Assembly (NCBI GenBank): GCA_039819665.1
Contig: JBCBRM010000039.1
Location: 1-64,000 of the forward strand
Origin: JAWPMV01 sp039819665
GTDB lineage: Bacteria; Bacteroidota; Bacteroidia; J057
Length of the DNA stretch: 64,000 bases
Direction: 5' to 3'
Position numbers and translations under genes: made by a program. This document shows, piece after piece, positions 1-9,271 of the stretch. Numbering within the stretch: the first letter of the stretch is position 1; the number at the start of each line of letters is the position of its first letter. The notes beneath the pieces are model-generated. The model made no database searches, was not told the origin of the DNA, and was given only the letters and a program-made list of their open reading frames with translations.

Positions 1-1
1 G

Positions 2-352
2 GAAGGAAGGCCTGGGAAAAAAGTATTAGATCAGGTAGCTGTTCCGGATAAGGTAGAAGAACTCAAACATTATGGCATGCATCGCCATTTTACAGATGGC
101 TGTTCGATGCTTCTTTTTGGGGGCGGTATTCGGAAAGGATATGTGCATGGAGAAACGGCGGACGAACGTCCCTTCAAAACGATTACGGAACCCGTTTACA
201 TTGAACAGGTGCATCAAAGTATTTATCACTGCCTGGGAATTTCTCCTGAAACGCATTACACCATTGAGAAACGACCCTTCTATACCACTCCGGATGGGGA
301 GGGAAAGATTATTCCTGAGATCCTAAGCAAAGATCAGGATGAGGTTTCTTAA
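2..352 (+). CDS. DUF1501-like (sulfatase-fold) protein, C-terminal part only
   Basis: The frame is open from the window edge, so the start lies outside; 116 residues are visible. The segment has the C-terminal pattern of DUF1501 proteins: a central strand ending in FGGGIRKG, a conserved HGE(T) a few residues on, then a helix ending in the YHCLGI(S)PET motif and a final small strand before the stop. DUF1501 proteins are alkaline-phosphatase/sulfatase-fold proteins, usually exported and often found beside PSD1-type cytochrome proteins in Planctomycetes and Bacteroidota. The catalytic N-terminal half is missing here, so activity cannot be judged. The gene converges on the minus-strand lipoprotein that ends 6 nt after it. 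Family call moderately sure; substrate unknown. Confidence 0.65.
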   Translation, partial: EGRPGKKVLDQVAVPDKVEELKHYGMHRHFTDGCSMLLFGGGIRKGYVHGETADERPFKTITEPVYIEQVHQSIYHCLGISPETHYTIEKRPFYTTPDGEGKIIPEILSKDQDEVS

Positions 353-358
353 AGAACT

Positions 359-2107
359 TTAATGCCCTTCGTCGACTCCTTTCCCTTCTGCATAGCCCTT
401 TTGGAGTCTACGTAGGATGCTGGCAACTGTGCGCACATTCCCTTCATGCTGCCTTCTTGCCCAAAAGTCCAATTTCGGAATATGCTCAGCATAGCCTTCT
501 TCATCAAAGAATGGACGAAAGCAATCGTTTCTTTCTTCCCAATCAATCCTCCCATAGGGTCCTTTTTCTTTAGTCAGGCGGGCTTGATCCAAAGAATCTA
601 ACTGCTGGTAAACTGTATCAAGTTTGCTCTCGTAGTTCTCATAGCTTTGAATAAGCTGGTAGCTGGAAAGCAATTCGTCAAAATACTCCCCTAAACGCAT
701 TTTTTCGTATAGACGATCGGGCAGCAATTCATAGATGGTATTTTCATACCAGCTAAAGAGTGTTTCCAGTGTACGTGGGCTTCTGTCCATGTGCTTAATG
801 AGATAAGCCATTCTCTGATTTTTTATGTTGAAATCATGTACCAAATCGCTATTGTAGCCATCATTGCGTTCTTTTTCACTGACATAATAAGGCTGATGAA
901 GGTTGATGAAATAGTAATAATTAAATTCCGGGTCCGGGAAGCCTTCATCTCGGCTAATTCCATCCGGAACCAGGGTGTTGGTCATGGCATATTCAAAATA
1001 GTCGTAAATAGCCCGATAATCATTATCACCCTGCAGCACAATGGACGTGGAGGTAAAGCGATGATATCCTGTAAAGTATTCTAATTCTTCATAAGGAAGT
1101 TCAGAATCATCAATCAGGAAATACGAATATTCAAAATCTTTCGGGAGGAAAATGGGCTGGTAAGTTTTGTCCCCATTCGGCGCTGTATATACCCTCCTTC
1201 TTTGTAAGCTAAAAGACGATATTTTCTCCCCTTCAAAGCTCTTTCTATTTCCTTTAAGGATTCCTCCCTTTTCAAAAACTCCTTCCCATATTGCCAGGGT
1301 ATCATTGTCCTGAAGTTCGAATAAGTGGAGGCTGTCTTCTACCTGATAGCCCTGAAGTTTTATTTCAGAAGTTGCACCAGGAATATGATAGTGCCCGCTG
1401 ATTTTTTCTCCTGCTTCTTCCCATTTCAAGTTGAGGCCTACATTATCTGCCATCTTTCCTTCAAAAAATTTCTCCTTCATTGCATACTGAAGAAGAGCAG
1501 CATGGTAAATTTTAAGGCCTGTATATTGAGAATTATATTCGCAGCTTAAGCCTTCAACCTTTTGATCCAGAGATATTCTCCCCGTCTCACTTCCAGGCAA
1601 TTCTCCCATATCGATATAAGGAACACAGCCTAAATCTATATCAATAAAGGAATAATTATTTCTGTACCAATTGTTCCCGTGATCAAAAACTTTACAAAAT
1701 TTGGGGCTCTCTTCCTCAAACATCCAACTTCTCAGGGCGTTTATTCCCGCAGAGGGATCATTCCATCTAACTTTTTGAATCTTTCCTTCGAAAAAGAAAG
1801 CTTCAGCATTTGTTAGCCCTTTGAGTTTTACAGGGAAGCTGAAAATTTCTCCTGCTTCTTTTCTCTTTTCAAAGCGTTCTTGCCAGGTTTCTATATATTG
1901 GATATGCTGCTCCTGAGCTTCAGCGCTAATTCGAAGGTTTTCATTTTCTGTATCTAGGAGGGCTACGGCCTGAACCTCCTCCGAAATGGCTTCCGCTATG
2001 GCCCCAGTTGTCTGATTACTCTCCCGGGAAGGAGTACAAGAAATTAGCAGGAGAAGCAAGGGGAAAAGACAGAAGGAAATCTTATTCTTAATCATGGCTC
2101 TTGGCAT
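359..2107 (-). CDS. Large lipoprotein of unknown function
   Basis: 582 residues with a hydrophobic leader ending in a lipobox (LLLISC, Cys at about residue 24), so it is probably a lipoprotein. An alternative ATG four codons downstream (2095) gives a tighter signal peptide. The middle (about residues 215-300) alternates short beta strands in a lipocalin-like pattern (SGHYHIPG, then IWEGVF, then LKGNRKSFEGE), which is common in Bacteroidota proteins that test an added or subtracted ligand. The C-terminal half is Tyr/Asp/Glu-rich and predicted helical, without a motif I recognise. It stands alone: the flanking gene on the same strand is the (p)ppGpp synthetase 141 nt upstream. Function not known. 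Confidence 0.75.
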   Translation of the reverse strand: MPRAMIKNKISFCLFPLLLLLISCTPSRESNQTTGAIAEAISEEVQAVALLDTENENLRISAEAQEQHIQYIETWQERFEKRKEAGEIFSFPVKLKGLTNAEAFFFEGKIQKVRWNDPSAGINALRSWMFEEESPKFCKVFDHGNNWYRNNYSFIDIDLGCVPYIDMGELPGSETGRISLDQKVEGLSCEYNSQYTGLKIYHAALLQYAMKEKFFEGKMADNVGLNLKWEEAGEKISGHYHIPGATSEIKLQGYQVEDSLHLFELQDNDTLAIWEGVFEKGGILKGNRKSFEGEKISSFSLQRRRVYTAPNGDKTYQPIFLPKDFEYSYFLIDDSELPYEELEYFTGYHRFTSTSIVLQGDNDYRAIYDYFEYAMTNTLVPDGISRDEGFPDPEFNYYYFINLHQPYYVSEKERNDGYNSDLVHDFNIKNQRMAYLIKHMDRSPRTLETLFSWYENTIYELLPDRLYEKMRLGEYFDELLSSYQLIQSYENYESKLDTVYQQLDSLDQARLTKEKGPYGRIDWEERNDCFRPFFDEEGYAEHIPKLDFWARRQHEGNVRTVASILRRLQKGYAEGKGVDEGH

Positions 2108-2248
2108 CTTAAGCTAGGCTTAAAATACAGCTAAAAACCTTGTAAAATATCCACAAGAAAGGAAGCGCTCAATTAGTCAATAAAGCGCTTGTAAGACCTG
2201 AGACAATATTTCCCAAAATGCCTTTCCAGAGCTTGATATGCAGCTAGA

Positions 2249-4486
2249 TCAATCGTTTTGATCTTCTTCGTATCGACTGGCAGTATAGACGTTCTTTAGA
2301 TTCTCGATCTTTTGCACCACTTGAGTGAGTTCATTGATATTTCTGACGTAGATGTGAAATACTCCTTCGAACATGCCATCCTCAGCATCGATAGTCACTT
2401 TTCGGATATTCAGTTTCATCCGCAAAGAAATGATTCTAATGATGTCATTGAGCATCCCCTGTTTGTCGAGGCCTACAACCTTGATGGCTGTCAGAAAACT
2501 CACATCTGATTGAGAGGCCCATTTTGCTTTAATGATTTTTGAACCATAGTTGGACATAAAAGAAACTGCCCGTTCACAGCTGGTCCTATGGATTACAATC
2601 CGATTATTTTCTTCCAGACCAATGATGTCATCTCCAGGCAAAGGGCCACAGCAGGTTCCTAAGCCATAATTATCGATACTTTGTTCCACACCTAATAAAA
2701 GGGTATCGGTATCTACTCCTATGGCCTCAAAAACGTCCTCCCCATTTTTCTGCAAACGTTCCCATTCTGTCGTATCCAACTCTTTCCCGGCTTTTTTTAA
2801 TTCGATAAATTCCGGGATCCGTTTGGTATCAATCTTATGAGTTCCGATAGCATAAAAGAGTTCTTCAATATTGGGGTATTTGAAATAGGAAAGGAGCTCC
2901 TTGATCATAGGATGCTTTTCATCTACTCCATATTGACGGGATTTCCACAAAAACAATTGACGGCCCTGATCAACAAACTCCTGGCGTTCTTTTCGCAGTG
3001 CCAGGCGGATTTGATCTCGTGCTTTAGCTGTCTGTACATATCTTAGCCAATCCTTTTTGGGCTTTTGCTTTTTAGAGGTGATGATCTCAACCTGATCTCC
3101 CGGTCTTATTTCGGTCTCCAGGCTTACTACCTTATTGTTGATTTTTGCACCTATAGCTTCATGCCCGATCTTGCTATGGATTTTGTAAGCGAAATCCAAA
3201 ACCGTGGAATGGATGGGTAACCGAATAAGTTCTCCCTTAGGGGTAAAAACATAAACATCATTCGGCTGTAAATTCTCTTTAAATTCTCGTACTGCTTCCA
3301 GTGCATTCAGACTGGGATTTTGTAGGATATTTCGGATTTGCCCGATCCATTCAGTGATAAACTCTTCCTGTTGCTCCCCATTTTCTTTATACTTCCAGTG
3401 AGCTGCAATCCCTTTTTCCGCTATATCATCCATACGCTCAGTCCGAATCTGAACCTCTACCCATTTACCTTCTGGTCCCATGAGGGTCGTATGCAGAGAT
3501 TCATATCCATTGTCCTTTGGAACAGTAATCCAATCTCTAAGCCTTTTGGGATTCGGTTGGTAATTTCCGGAAATTAGGGAATACACAAACCAGCAATCTT
3601 CCCGCTCATGGCCTTCCCGGGTTTCCAGGATAATTCGTATGGCGTATTTATCATAAATCTCTTCAAAAGGAAGTTCTTTACGGATCATTTTGCTGTATAC
3701 AGAATATATAGATTTAAATCTGCTTTTTACCGTAAAAGAAATATCCAGGGGATTAAGCGCCTTTTTTATGCCCTTGATAAAGCGGTCAATATAGTTTTGA
3801 TCTTCTGTACGAATCGCCTTTAGCTTGCGCCTGATCTTGTCATATTTGGCCGGCTCCATAAATTTGAAGCAAAGATCCTCAAGCTCGGTTTTGATCTCAT
3901 AGAGTCCCAATCTATGAGCAAGGGGCGCATAGATATAAAGAGTTTCAGAAGCAATTTTGAGCATTTTCTCCTGCCGCATAGAACCCAAGGTCCGCATATT
4001 GTGGAGGCGGTCCGCGAGTTTTATCATCACGACACGTACATCATCTGAAATGGTTAGCAGGATTTTACGGAAGTTCTCAGCTTGCTTGGAACTGATTTCA
4101 ATTTGGTCCAAAGCTGTTCCGGAAATTTTGGTTAGGCCATCAATAATAGCCATGGACTTATTTCCAAATTCGCGCTTGATATCCCCTAGTTCCATATTGG
4201 TGTCTTCTACGGTATCATGTAAAAGCGCACACACAACCGAGGTAGTATCTTCCAGACCCATTTCCACTACTACAATCTTGGCTACAGCTAAGGGATGGAG
4301 AATGTAGGGTTCTCCAGATTTGCGTTTTACTCCCTCATGGGCATCTCGAGCCATTTCGAAAGCCTTGCGAATAATGGCTTTCTCACTCCGGGAAGTATTT
4401 CGCATGGGTCGAATGATATGACGGTAAGCTCTCAGGATGAGCTTTTCATAGTCGACTACTTCTTCTGCATTCTTTGTCGTGGGCAT
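2249..4486 (-). CDS. rel: Bifunctional (p)ppGpp synthetase/hydrolase (RelA/SpoT family)
   Basis: 745 residues, normal length for the Rel/Spo family, which makes and degrades the stringent alarmone (p)ppGpp in the cytoplasm. Hydrolase HD domain at about 38-165 with H50, H64 and the H90-D91 pair, so hydrolysis is probably intact. Synthetase domain at about 250-365 with the SRFKSIYSVYSKM loop and the GYESLHTT motif. The charge-switch motif reads RLRD (315-318), a K-to-R version of the RXKD motif of bifunctional enzymes rather than EXDD of monofunctional RelA. TGS domain 409-470, conserved Cys-Cys (612-613) with H633 and C637 in the zinc-finger region, and a C-terminal ACT domain at about 664-735. 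It is divergent from the tRNA-Leu gene. Confidence 0.97.
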   Translation of the reverse strand: MPTTKNAEEVVDYEKLILRAYRHIIRPMRNTSRSEKAIIRKAFEMARDAHEGVKRKSGEPYILHPLAVAKIVVVEMGLEDTTSVVCALLHDTVEDTNMELGDIKREFGNKSMAIIDGLTKISGTALDQIEISSKQAENFRKILLTISDDVRVVMIKLADRLHNMRTLGSMRQEKMLKIASETLYIYAPLAHRLGLYEIKTELEDLCFKFMEPAKYDKIRRKLKAIRTEDQNYIDRFIKGIKKALNPLDISFTVKSRFKSIYSVYSKMIRKELPFEEIYDKYAIRIILETREGHEREDCWFVYSLISGNYQPNPKRLRDWITVPKDNGYESLHTTLMGPEGKWVEVQIRTERMDDIAEKGIAAHWKYKENGEQQEEFITEWIGQIRNILQNPSLNALEAVREFKENLQPNDVYVFTPKGELIRLPIHSTVLDFAYKIHSKIGHEAIGAKINNKVVSLETEIRPGDQVEIITSKKQKPKKDWLRYVQTAKARDQIRLALRKERQEFVDQGRQLFLWKSRQYGVDEKHPMIKELLSYFKYPNIEELFYAIGTHKIDTKRIPEFIELKKAGKELDTTEWERLQKNGEDVFEAIGVDTDTLLLGVEQSIDNYGLGTCCGPLPGDDIIGLEENNRIVIHRTSCERAVSFMSNYGSKIIKAKWASQSDVSFLTAIKVVGLDKQGMLNDIIRIISLRMKLNIRKVTIDAEDGMFEGVFHIYVRNINELTQVVQKIENLKNVYTASRYEEDQND

Positions 4487-4576
4487 GTGCTGGACCAGAA
4501 TATTAAGGCTGAAACTCTTTGGGACTTATTTTCTCAATAAAATTCGTAATTATTTTTCTCTTAGTGAAAAAAAACA

Positions 4577-4584
4577 TACATTTG
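4577..4584 (+). promoter_or_regulatory. -7 promoter element before tRNA-Leu
   Basis: The octamer TACATTTG matches the Bacteroidota -7 consensus TAnnTTTG exactly and lies 28 nt before the tRNA, so a start near 4590 would leave a short leader. No clear -33 TTG is present at the usual distance; the region there is T-rich. It may also drive trigger factor by read-through. Confidence 0.55.
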
Positions 4585-4612
4585 TCGGCCTGAAAATAGC
4601 AATCGTTCATTT

Positions 4613-4696
4613 GCGGATGTGGTGAAATTGGTAGACACGCTAGATTTAGGATCTAGTGCTTTAACCGGCGTGGGGGTTCGAGTCCCTCCATCCGCA
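4613..4696 (+). tRNA. tRNA-Leu (anticodon UAG)
   Basis: 84 nt. The seven-pair acceptor stem GCGGATG/CATCCGC closes perfectly, with discriminator A at 4696. The D arm (TGGTGAAATTGGTAGACAC) is typical of leucine tRNAs, the anticodon stem CTAGA/TCTAG holds the loop TTTAGGA giving anticodon TAG, a long class II variable arm follows, and the T arm GGGGGTTCGAGTCCCTC closes. The CCA end is not encoded. Confidence 0.97.
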
Positions 4697-4704
4697 CTCA
4701 TATC

Positions 4705-4780
4705 AATTCCAAATCTCAGAGCAGGTTTCTTGTCCTATCATGCAGATAAGTTCCGCGTTGCATGAGGTTTGGAATTTTTC
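4705..4780 (+). other. Stem-loop leader between tRNA-Leu and trigger factor
   Basis: A perfect 9-bp inverted repeat (AATTCCAAA at 4705-4713, TTTGGAATT at 4768-4776) encloses a second perfect 7-bp one (TCATGCA 4738-4744, TGCATGA 4759-4765). A run of T follows immediately at about 4774-4778. It could be a terminator or attenuator for the tRNA transcript, or a structured 5' leader for trigger factor whose start is at 4805. The outer loop is large for a classic intrinsic terminator. Confidence 0.4.
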
Positions 4781-4804
4781 TTTATCCAAAATCAGGAGTG
4801 TAAG

Positions 4805-6199
4805 ATGAATATTACCCAGGAAAGTACCGGGAATTTAACAGCAAACATCACCGTCCTTCTTAGCCCGGAAGATTACAAACCCCAGGTAACGGAAGAACTA
4901 AAGAAACAAGCTAAAAAAGCTTCTATGCCAGGTTTTCGTCCTGGTAAAGTACCTTTTGGCCTGGTAAGGAAAATGGTGGGCATGCCGGTTTTGATCGAAG
5001 AAGTAAACAAAATCGTCAGCAAAGCCCTAAGTGATTATCTGAGAGATGAGGAGATCAGCCTATTGGGAGATCCCATGCCCAATACCCAGAAAACGGAAGA
5101 TGACTTTGATGTTAATTGTGAGAAAGAACTCGATTTTGTATTCGAAGTAGGTTTGGCCCCACAATTTGACGTCGATTTCAAACTCAACAAGAAACCTACC
5201 AAATACAATATTTCTATTGATGATGCCTTCCTCAAGGAGCAAATCGATAACTTTTTGGAACGCTTTGGAGATGTTACCAATCCTGAGGAAGTAGCAAAAG
5301 GAGATATTATGTATGGAAGGATTCATGAAGTGGATGGAGAAGGAAATGTAGTTGAAGGTGGATTTGATAAGATGATCGCCCTTAATCCGGATCGCGTAGA
5401 GTCTAAATCCTTTTTCAAACCCTACATCGGCAATAAAGTAGATGAGGTATTCGATATCGATATTTTCAAGATTGCCAAAAAACATGCAGATGTAGCAGAG
5501 GTTCTCTTCATGCAGGAAGATGAATTAAAGGAATTGAAAGGGAAGCCCCTGAAAATGGAGTTGAAGAAAATCAACCGTGTGGAAGCTGCTGAAATGAATG
5601 AAGAATTTTTTGGAAAAGTAGCTGCCAGTCTTCAGTGGATGCCGGATGAAGGTGAAACCGAATTGAAGATAGAAACTGAAGAGGCTTTTAAAGCACGAAT
5701 GGTCAAGCAGCTTGAGAAAGAATTTGACGAAAATAGCAAGTGGTATTACAGAAATGAAGTGCAAAAGGGCTTGATGGAGGGAAATAAAGTAGACCTGCCA
5801 GATGACTTTTTGAAAAGATGGATGCTCAAGACCCAGGAAGAATATACTGAGGAGCGAGTTGAAAGCGAATATGAAGACTTCAGCAAATCTGTAACCTGGT
5901 CTATGATCGTTGAGAATATCTCTAAAACCGAAGACATAAAGGTAGAAGAAGAAGACCTCAAGGATTCTATCCGTGATTTCGTCCGCAAAAATCTTCCTGC
6001 CATGGGAGATGATGGAGAGTCTCGGGAAGAAGAATACATCAATTATATCATGCAAAACCAGGAAATGCTGGAGCAGCATTACAGGCGGATTCGCGATGAG
6101 AAGCTTTATGATGTATTGGAGGAAAAAGTGGGGTCCAAATCTGGAAAAATCACTGCAAGTAAATTTGTAGAAATGTCTAAAGAGGAAAACGATAAATAG
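4805..6199 (+). CDS. tig: Trigger factor, ribosome-associated chaperone
   Basis: 464 residues. The start at ATG 4805 is chosen because the ribosome-binding N-domain begins there (MNITQES...) and an AGGAG lies about 8 nt upstream; a longer reading from 4769 adds 12 unconserved residues. Trigger factor binds ribosomal protein uL23 at the exit tunnel and shields nascent chains. The ribosome-docking signature GFRPGKVP sits at residues 43-50. The middle domain is at about 155-250 and the long helical C-terminal arms, rich in Glu and Lys, fill 270-450. The gene follows tRNA-Leu and is closed by a strong hairpin terminator 23 nt after the stop. Confidence 0.95.
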   Translation: MNITQESTGNLTANITVLLSPEDYKPQVTEELKKQAKKASMPGFRPGKVPFGLVRKMVGMPVLIEEVNKIVSKALSDYLRDEEISLLGDPMPNTQKTEDDFDVNCEKELDFVFEVGLAPQFDVDFKLNKKPTKYNISIDDAFLKEQIDNFLERFGDVTNPEEVAKGDIMYGRIHEVDGEGNVVEGGFDKMIALNPDRVESKSFFKPYIGNKVDEVFDIDIFKIAKKHADVAEVLFMQEDELKELKGKPLKMELKKINRVEAAEMNEEFFGKVAASLQWMPDEGETELKIETEEAFKARMVKQLEKEFDENSKWYYRNEVQKGLMEGNKVDLPDDFLKRWMLKTQEEYTEERVESEYEDFSKSVTWSMIVENISKTEDIKVEEEDLKDSIRDFVRKNLPAMGDDGESREEEYINYIMQNQEMLEQHYRRIRDEKLYDVLEEKVGSKSGKITASKFVEMSKEENDK

Positions 6200-6221
6200 G
6201 GTTTTCTCTTAATAAATAAAT

Positions 6222-6263
6222 ATAAGCTCCGTCAGGCATTGCTTGGACGGAGCTTATTTTTTT
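6222..6263 (+). terminator. Rho-independent terminator after trigger factor
   Basis: Perfect 12-bp stem (ATAAGCTCCGTC at 6222-6233, GACGGAGCTTAT at 6246-6257) with a 12-nt loop, followed by a run of T to 6263. It separates trigger factor from the YbaK-like gene. Confidence 0.92.
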
Positions 6264-6321
6264 GCCAAAATTTAATGGGAGCTATTCCCTGATCTTTGCT
6301 AAATTCCCGCAAATATCTAGC

Positions 6322-6783
6322 ATGTACGAACGGATACTTTCCTTTCTGGATGAACATGAGTTGACTTACAAGAGTCTTCATCATGAGGTAACCCATACTT
6401 CAGAAGATTCAGCCAGGGTTAGGGGAGAGGATATTTCTATTGGTGGCAAGGCACTTTTGTTGAAATATGATAAGCAGTTTGCGCTTTTTGTTCTTAGTGC
6501 TGCCAAAAAGCTGGATTCAATTGCCATTAAAAAGCATTTCGGTGCAAAAAAACTGCGCTTTGCCAGTCGTGAGGAATTGATGGAGATGACGGGTTTGGTT
6601 CCGGGATCTGTTCCTCCCTTTGGTCGACCACTGCTGGACTTTGATCTATATCTTGATACATCTATTGTTGAAAATGAGCGTATAGCCTTCAACGCAGGTT
6701 CACTGACTGATTCTGTGGTAATGCAAGTGGAGGATTACCTCAAAATTGCTCCTCATGAAGTACTACAATTCTCAAAAATATAA
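6322..6783 (+). CDS. YbaK/ProX-type aminoacyl-tRNA deacylase domain protein
   Basis: 153 residues. Start set at ATG 6322, where homology to the YbaK/EbsC fold begins; a reading from 6262 would start inside the terminator. Stand-alone YbaK-type proteins remove wrongly charged amino acids from tRNA (for example Cys or Ala from tRNA-Pro). The signature elements are visible: the GGKALLLK strand carrying the conserved lysine (about residue 43), the strand FVLSAAKKLD, and the GLVPGSVPPFG loop at about 91-101. The C-terminal AFNAGSLTDSV strand is also typical. It is 7 nt ahead of the beta-lactamase-fold gene, suggesting co-transcription. The exact tRNA substrate cannot be told. Confidence 0.85.
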   Translation: MYERILSFLDEHELTYKSLHHEVTHTSEDSARVRGEDISIGGKALLLKYDKQFALFVLSAAKKLDSIAIKKHFGAKKLRFASREELMEMTGLVPGSVPPFGRPLLDFDLYLDTSIVENERIAFNAGSLTDSVVMQVEDYLKIAPHEVLQFSKI

Positions 6784-6790
6784 ACTTAAT

Positions 6791-8329
6791 ATGCAGTCGC
6801 TTTCTCGTTTTTTTCTCCTATGGATACTTGCCTTTGTTTTTTACAATCCCGTAAAAGCACAGGTCGATGTAGATAAACTAGATGCCTATTTGAGCAAAGC
6901 TCAGAAAGACTGGAAGATACCGGGTATGTCGATTGGAATTATCAAAGATGGTGAGGTAGTGCTTTCCAAAGGATATGGCATGCTGGAAGCAGGCAAAACC
7001 GATCCGGCAAATGGCGGGAGTATTTACGCCATTGCTTCTAATACCAAGGCATTTATTTCAGCAGCCATAGGAATTTTGGTAGATGAAGGTAAGCTCAATT
7101 GGGATGATCCGGTTAGGAAGCATTTACCCTATTTCGCACTCTATGACTCCTATGCCAGTGAACATACCACCATTAGGGACTTGCTCTGCCATAGGGTTGG
7201 CCTGGGAACCTTTAGCGGAGACGTGATTTGGTATAAAAGTAATTACTCAGCAGAGGAGGTTATAAAAAGAATAAAGCATGTTCCACAAGCTTATGAATAT
7301 CGATCAGGTTATGGGTATACCAACCTCATGTTTATAACCGCCGGAGAAGTCATAAAGGCTGCTAGTGGTAAATCCTGGGATGTATTCATTAAAGAAAGAA
7401 TCTTCCAGCCTTTGGGTATGGATAGAACCCGAACCACAGTTACGGACCTGGAACTCGTTGCAAACGTGGCTCAACCTCACAAACCCAAGGGATGGATCAG
7501 TCAGCCCATACCCTATGCAAAATGGGATAACATGGGAGCCGCTGGTGGTATTTTATCCTCGACTGATGATATGCTAAAATGGGTGCAACTTCAGTTGGAT
7601 CAGGGTACGCATGAAAATAAACAAATCTTCAGTGAACAGGCACAAGGGCAGTTTTGGAAGCCGCACAACAATTACTTTGTAAGCAAATTTGCCAAAGACA
7701 ACTTCAGAAATAGAAATGTATCTGGTTATGCTCTGGGATGGGGATATTTTGATTATGCCGGTCGTATGGTCTATCGTCATGGAGGCGGGTATGACGGTAT
7801 GTATTCTCAAGTAGCAGTGGTACCAGAAGAAAATCTGGGCATTGTAGTATTGACCAATACTATGCGAGGCATTGCCTCACCTTTGGTATACTATATCCTT
7901 GACCGCTATATGGATCAGGAGGAAAAAGATTGGAGCAAAAACAATCTGGCCTATGAGAATAATGCTATAGCCAATTGGGATAAGCGCAGACAGGAGCGTT
8001 TGGATAAAAGGAAAACGGGTACCAGCCCCAGTTTTGATTTGGAAAGCTATGCCGGTACCTATCATGATCCGATGTATGGAGATGTCATAATTCGCGTAGA
8101 TGGAGAAAAGCTTTTGCTGGAGTTTCCGCATGCTCCTGCATTAAATGCCCGCCTGGAACACTGGCATGATGATACCTTTGAAATCAACTGGCGAGAAGTA
8201 CATGCATGGTTTGGATTTGGTACGATAAAGTTTGAGCTAAATAATAATAGAGATATCACTGGAATTGAATTTGATGTGCCTAATGATGACATCTTTTTCG
8301 ATGAGATTCATGCGAAGAAAGTAAAATAG
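6791..8329 (+). CDS. Serine hydrolase, class C beta-lactamase/D-aminopeptidase fold with DUF3471
   Basis: 512 residues. ATG 6791 gives a clean signal peptide (SRFFLLWILAFVFYNPVKAQ); the frame extends upstream over the end of the previous gene, but that start would bury the signal. The catalytic motifs of penicillin-binding/class C enzymes are present: SNTK (83-86, SxxK nucleophile), YTN (176-178, YxN) and HGGG at about 330 in place of KTG. A C-terminal beta domain (about 410-512) matches DUF3471, common in secreted Bacteroidota beta-lactamase-related hydrolases. Probably a periplasmic or exported esterase or peptidase acting on D-amino-acid or ester substrates, not a resistance beta-lactamase. 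It sits between the YbaK-like gene and the ROK kinase, with short gaps. Confidence 0.88.
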   Translation: MQSLSRFFLLWILAFVFYNPVKAQVDVDKLDAYLSKAQKDWKIPGMSIGIIKDGEVVLSKGYGMLEAGKTDPANGGSIYAIASNTKAFISAAIGILVDEGKLNWDDPVRKHLPYFALYDSYASEHTTIRDLLCHRVGLGTFSGDVIWYKSNYSAEEVIKRIKHVPQAYEYRSGYGYTNLMFITAGEVIKAASGKSWDVFIKERIFQPLGMDRTRTTVTDLELVANVAQPHKPKGWISQPIPYAKWDNMGAAGGILSSTDDMLKWVQLQLDQGTHENKQIFSEQAQGQFWKPHNNYFVSKFAKDNFRNRNVSGYALGWGYFDYAGRMVYRHGGGYDGMYSQVAVVPEENLGIVVLTNTMRGIASPLVYYILDRYMDQEEKDWSKNNLAYENNAIANWDKRRQERLDKRKTGTSPSFDLESYAGTYHDPMYGDVIIRVDGEKLLLEFPHAPALNARLEHWHDDTFEINWREVHAWFGFGTIKFELNNNRDITGIEFDVPNDDIFFDEIHAKKVK

Positions 8330-8349
8330 AACGCTCTAATACACACAAA

Positions 8350-9258
8350 ATGAAGCCACTTTGGGGCATCGATCTTGGTGGAACCAAGATTGAAGGCATT
8401 GTAGTTGATGCAGCAGACAATTATCGGACGTTGGCACGTCGACGTATTCCCACTGAGCGCACTAAAGGCTATCAGCATACCCTTGGACGTATCGCCCATT
8501 TGGTAGATCTGCTTCAAGAGGAAACTTCCTTAGAGCCAGCTTCAATCGGTATGGGCACACCGGGCGCTATGGATCCGGATACAGAAAAGCTCAAAAACAG
8601 CAATTCTCAACAGCTCCTGAACCAACCTTTGCAGAGAGATTTAGAACAGCTTTTAAAAGTTCCCATGAAGCTGGCCAATGATGCCAATTGCTTTGCAATA
8701 GCTGAAACAAAACTGGGCATAGTAGCAGACAAACTCCCGGATGCTAAAGTTGTATTTGGGATTATCATGGGGACAGGAGTTGGGGGAGGCGTAGTGATTG
8801 ATGGAAAGGTCTTAAATGGCAGGCATGGCATAGGAGGAGAATGGGGCCACAATTTTCTGGACGAAACTGGTGGCCCTTGCTATTGTGGAAAAACTGGTTG
8901 CGTGGAAACCATACTTTCCGGTCCAGCTCTGGAAAAGTTCTACCAAAGTATTTCGGGCCAGCAATTGAATCTGAAAGAAATTTACCAGCAGGCTAAAAAG
9001 GGAGATGATCCTTTCGCCCAACAAACCCTCGATCGTTTGCTCCACTTTTTTGGTAAAGCCCTGGCAGTTGTCATCAATATTCTCGATCCCGATGCCATCG
9101 TCATAGGAGGAGGCCTCGGAAATATCCCTGAACTATACGATCAGGGCCTAAAAGAAATCGTAAAGCATGTATTCAATCCCATCCTGAGGACACCCATTCT
9201 GAAACCCAAACTAGGAGATAGCGCAGGGGTTTTTGGAGCGGCAATGTTGGTGGAATAG
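8350..9258 (+). CDS. ROK-family sugar kinase
   Basis: 302 residues, full length for a ROK kinase. It phosphorylates a hexose using ATP in the cytoplasm. The N-terminal phosphate loop DLGGTK (8-13), catalytic base in NDAN (D111), the second phosphate loop GTGVGGG (141-147), and GGEWGHN (162-168) are all present. The zinc site is complete: H167 with C177, C179 and C184 in CYCGKTGC. There is no N-terminal helix-turn-helix, so it is an enzyme rather than a ROK repressor. Glucose, fructose or N-acetylglucosamine/mannosamine are all possible substrates. It begins 20 nt after the serine hydrolase stop, so it is probably in the same transcript. Confidence 0.93.
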   Translation: MKPLWGIDLGGTKIEGIVVDAADNYRTLARRRIPTERTKGYQHTLGRIAHLVDLLQEETSLEPASIGMGTPGAMDPDTEKLKNSNSQQLLNQPLQRDLEQLLKVPMKLANDANCFAIAETKLGIVADKLPDAKVVFGIIMGTGVGGGVVIDGKVLNGRHGIGGEWGHNFLDETGGPCYCGKTGCVETILSGPALEKFYQSISGQQLNLKEIYQQAKKGDDPFAQQTLDRLLHFFGKALAVVINILDPDAIVIGGGLGNIPELYDQGLKEIVKHVFNPILRTPILKPKLGDSAGVFGAAMLVE

Positions 9259-9271
9259 AGACGTACGCAGG

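Noticed and set aside
5060..5485. 141-residue minus-strand frame within the trigger factor gene
   Set aside because: Antisense of a well-supported gene, no homology pattern.
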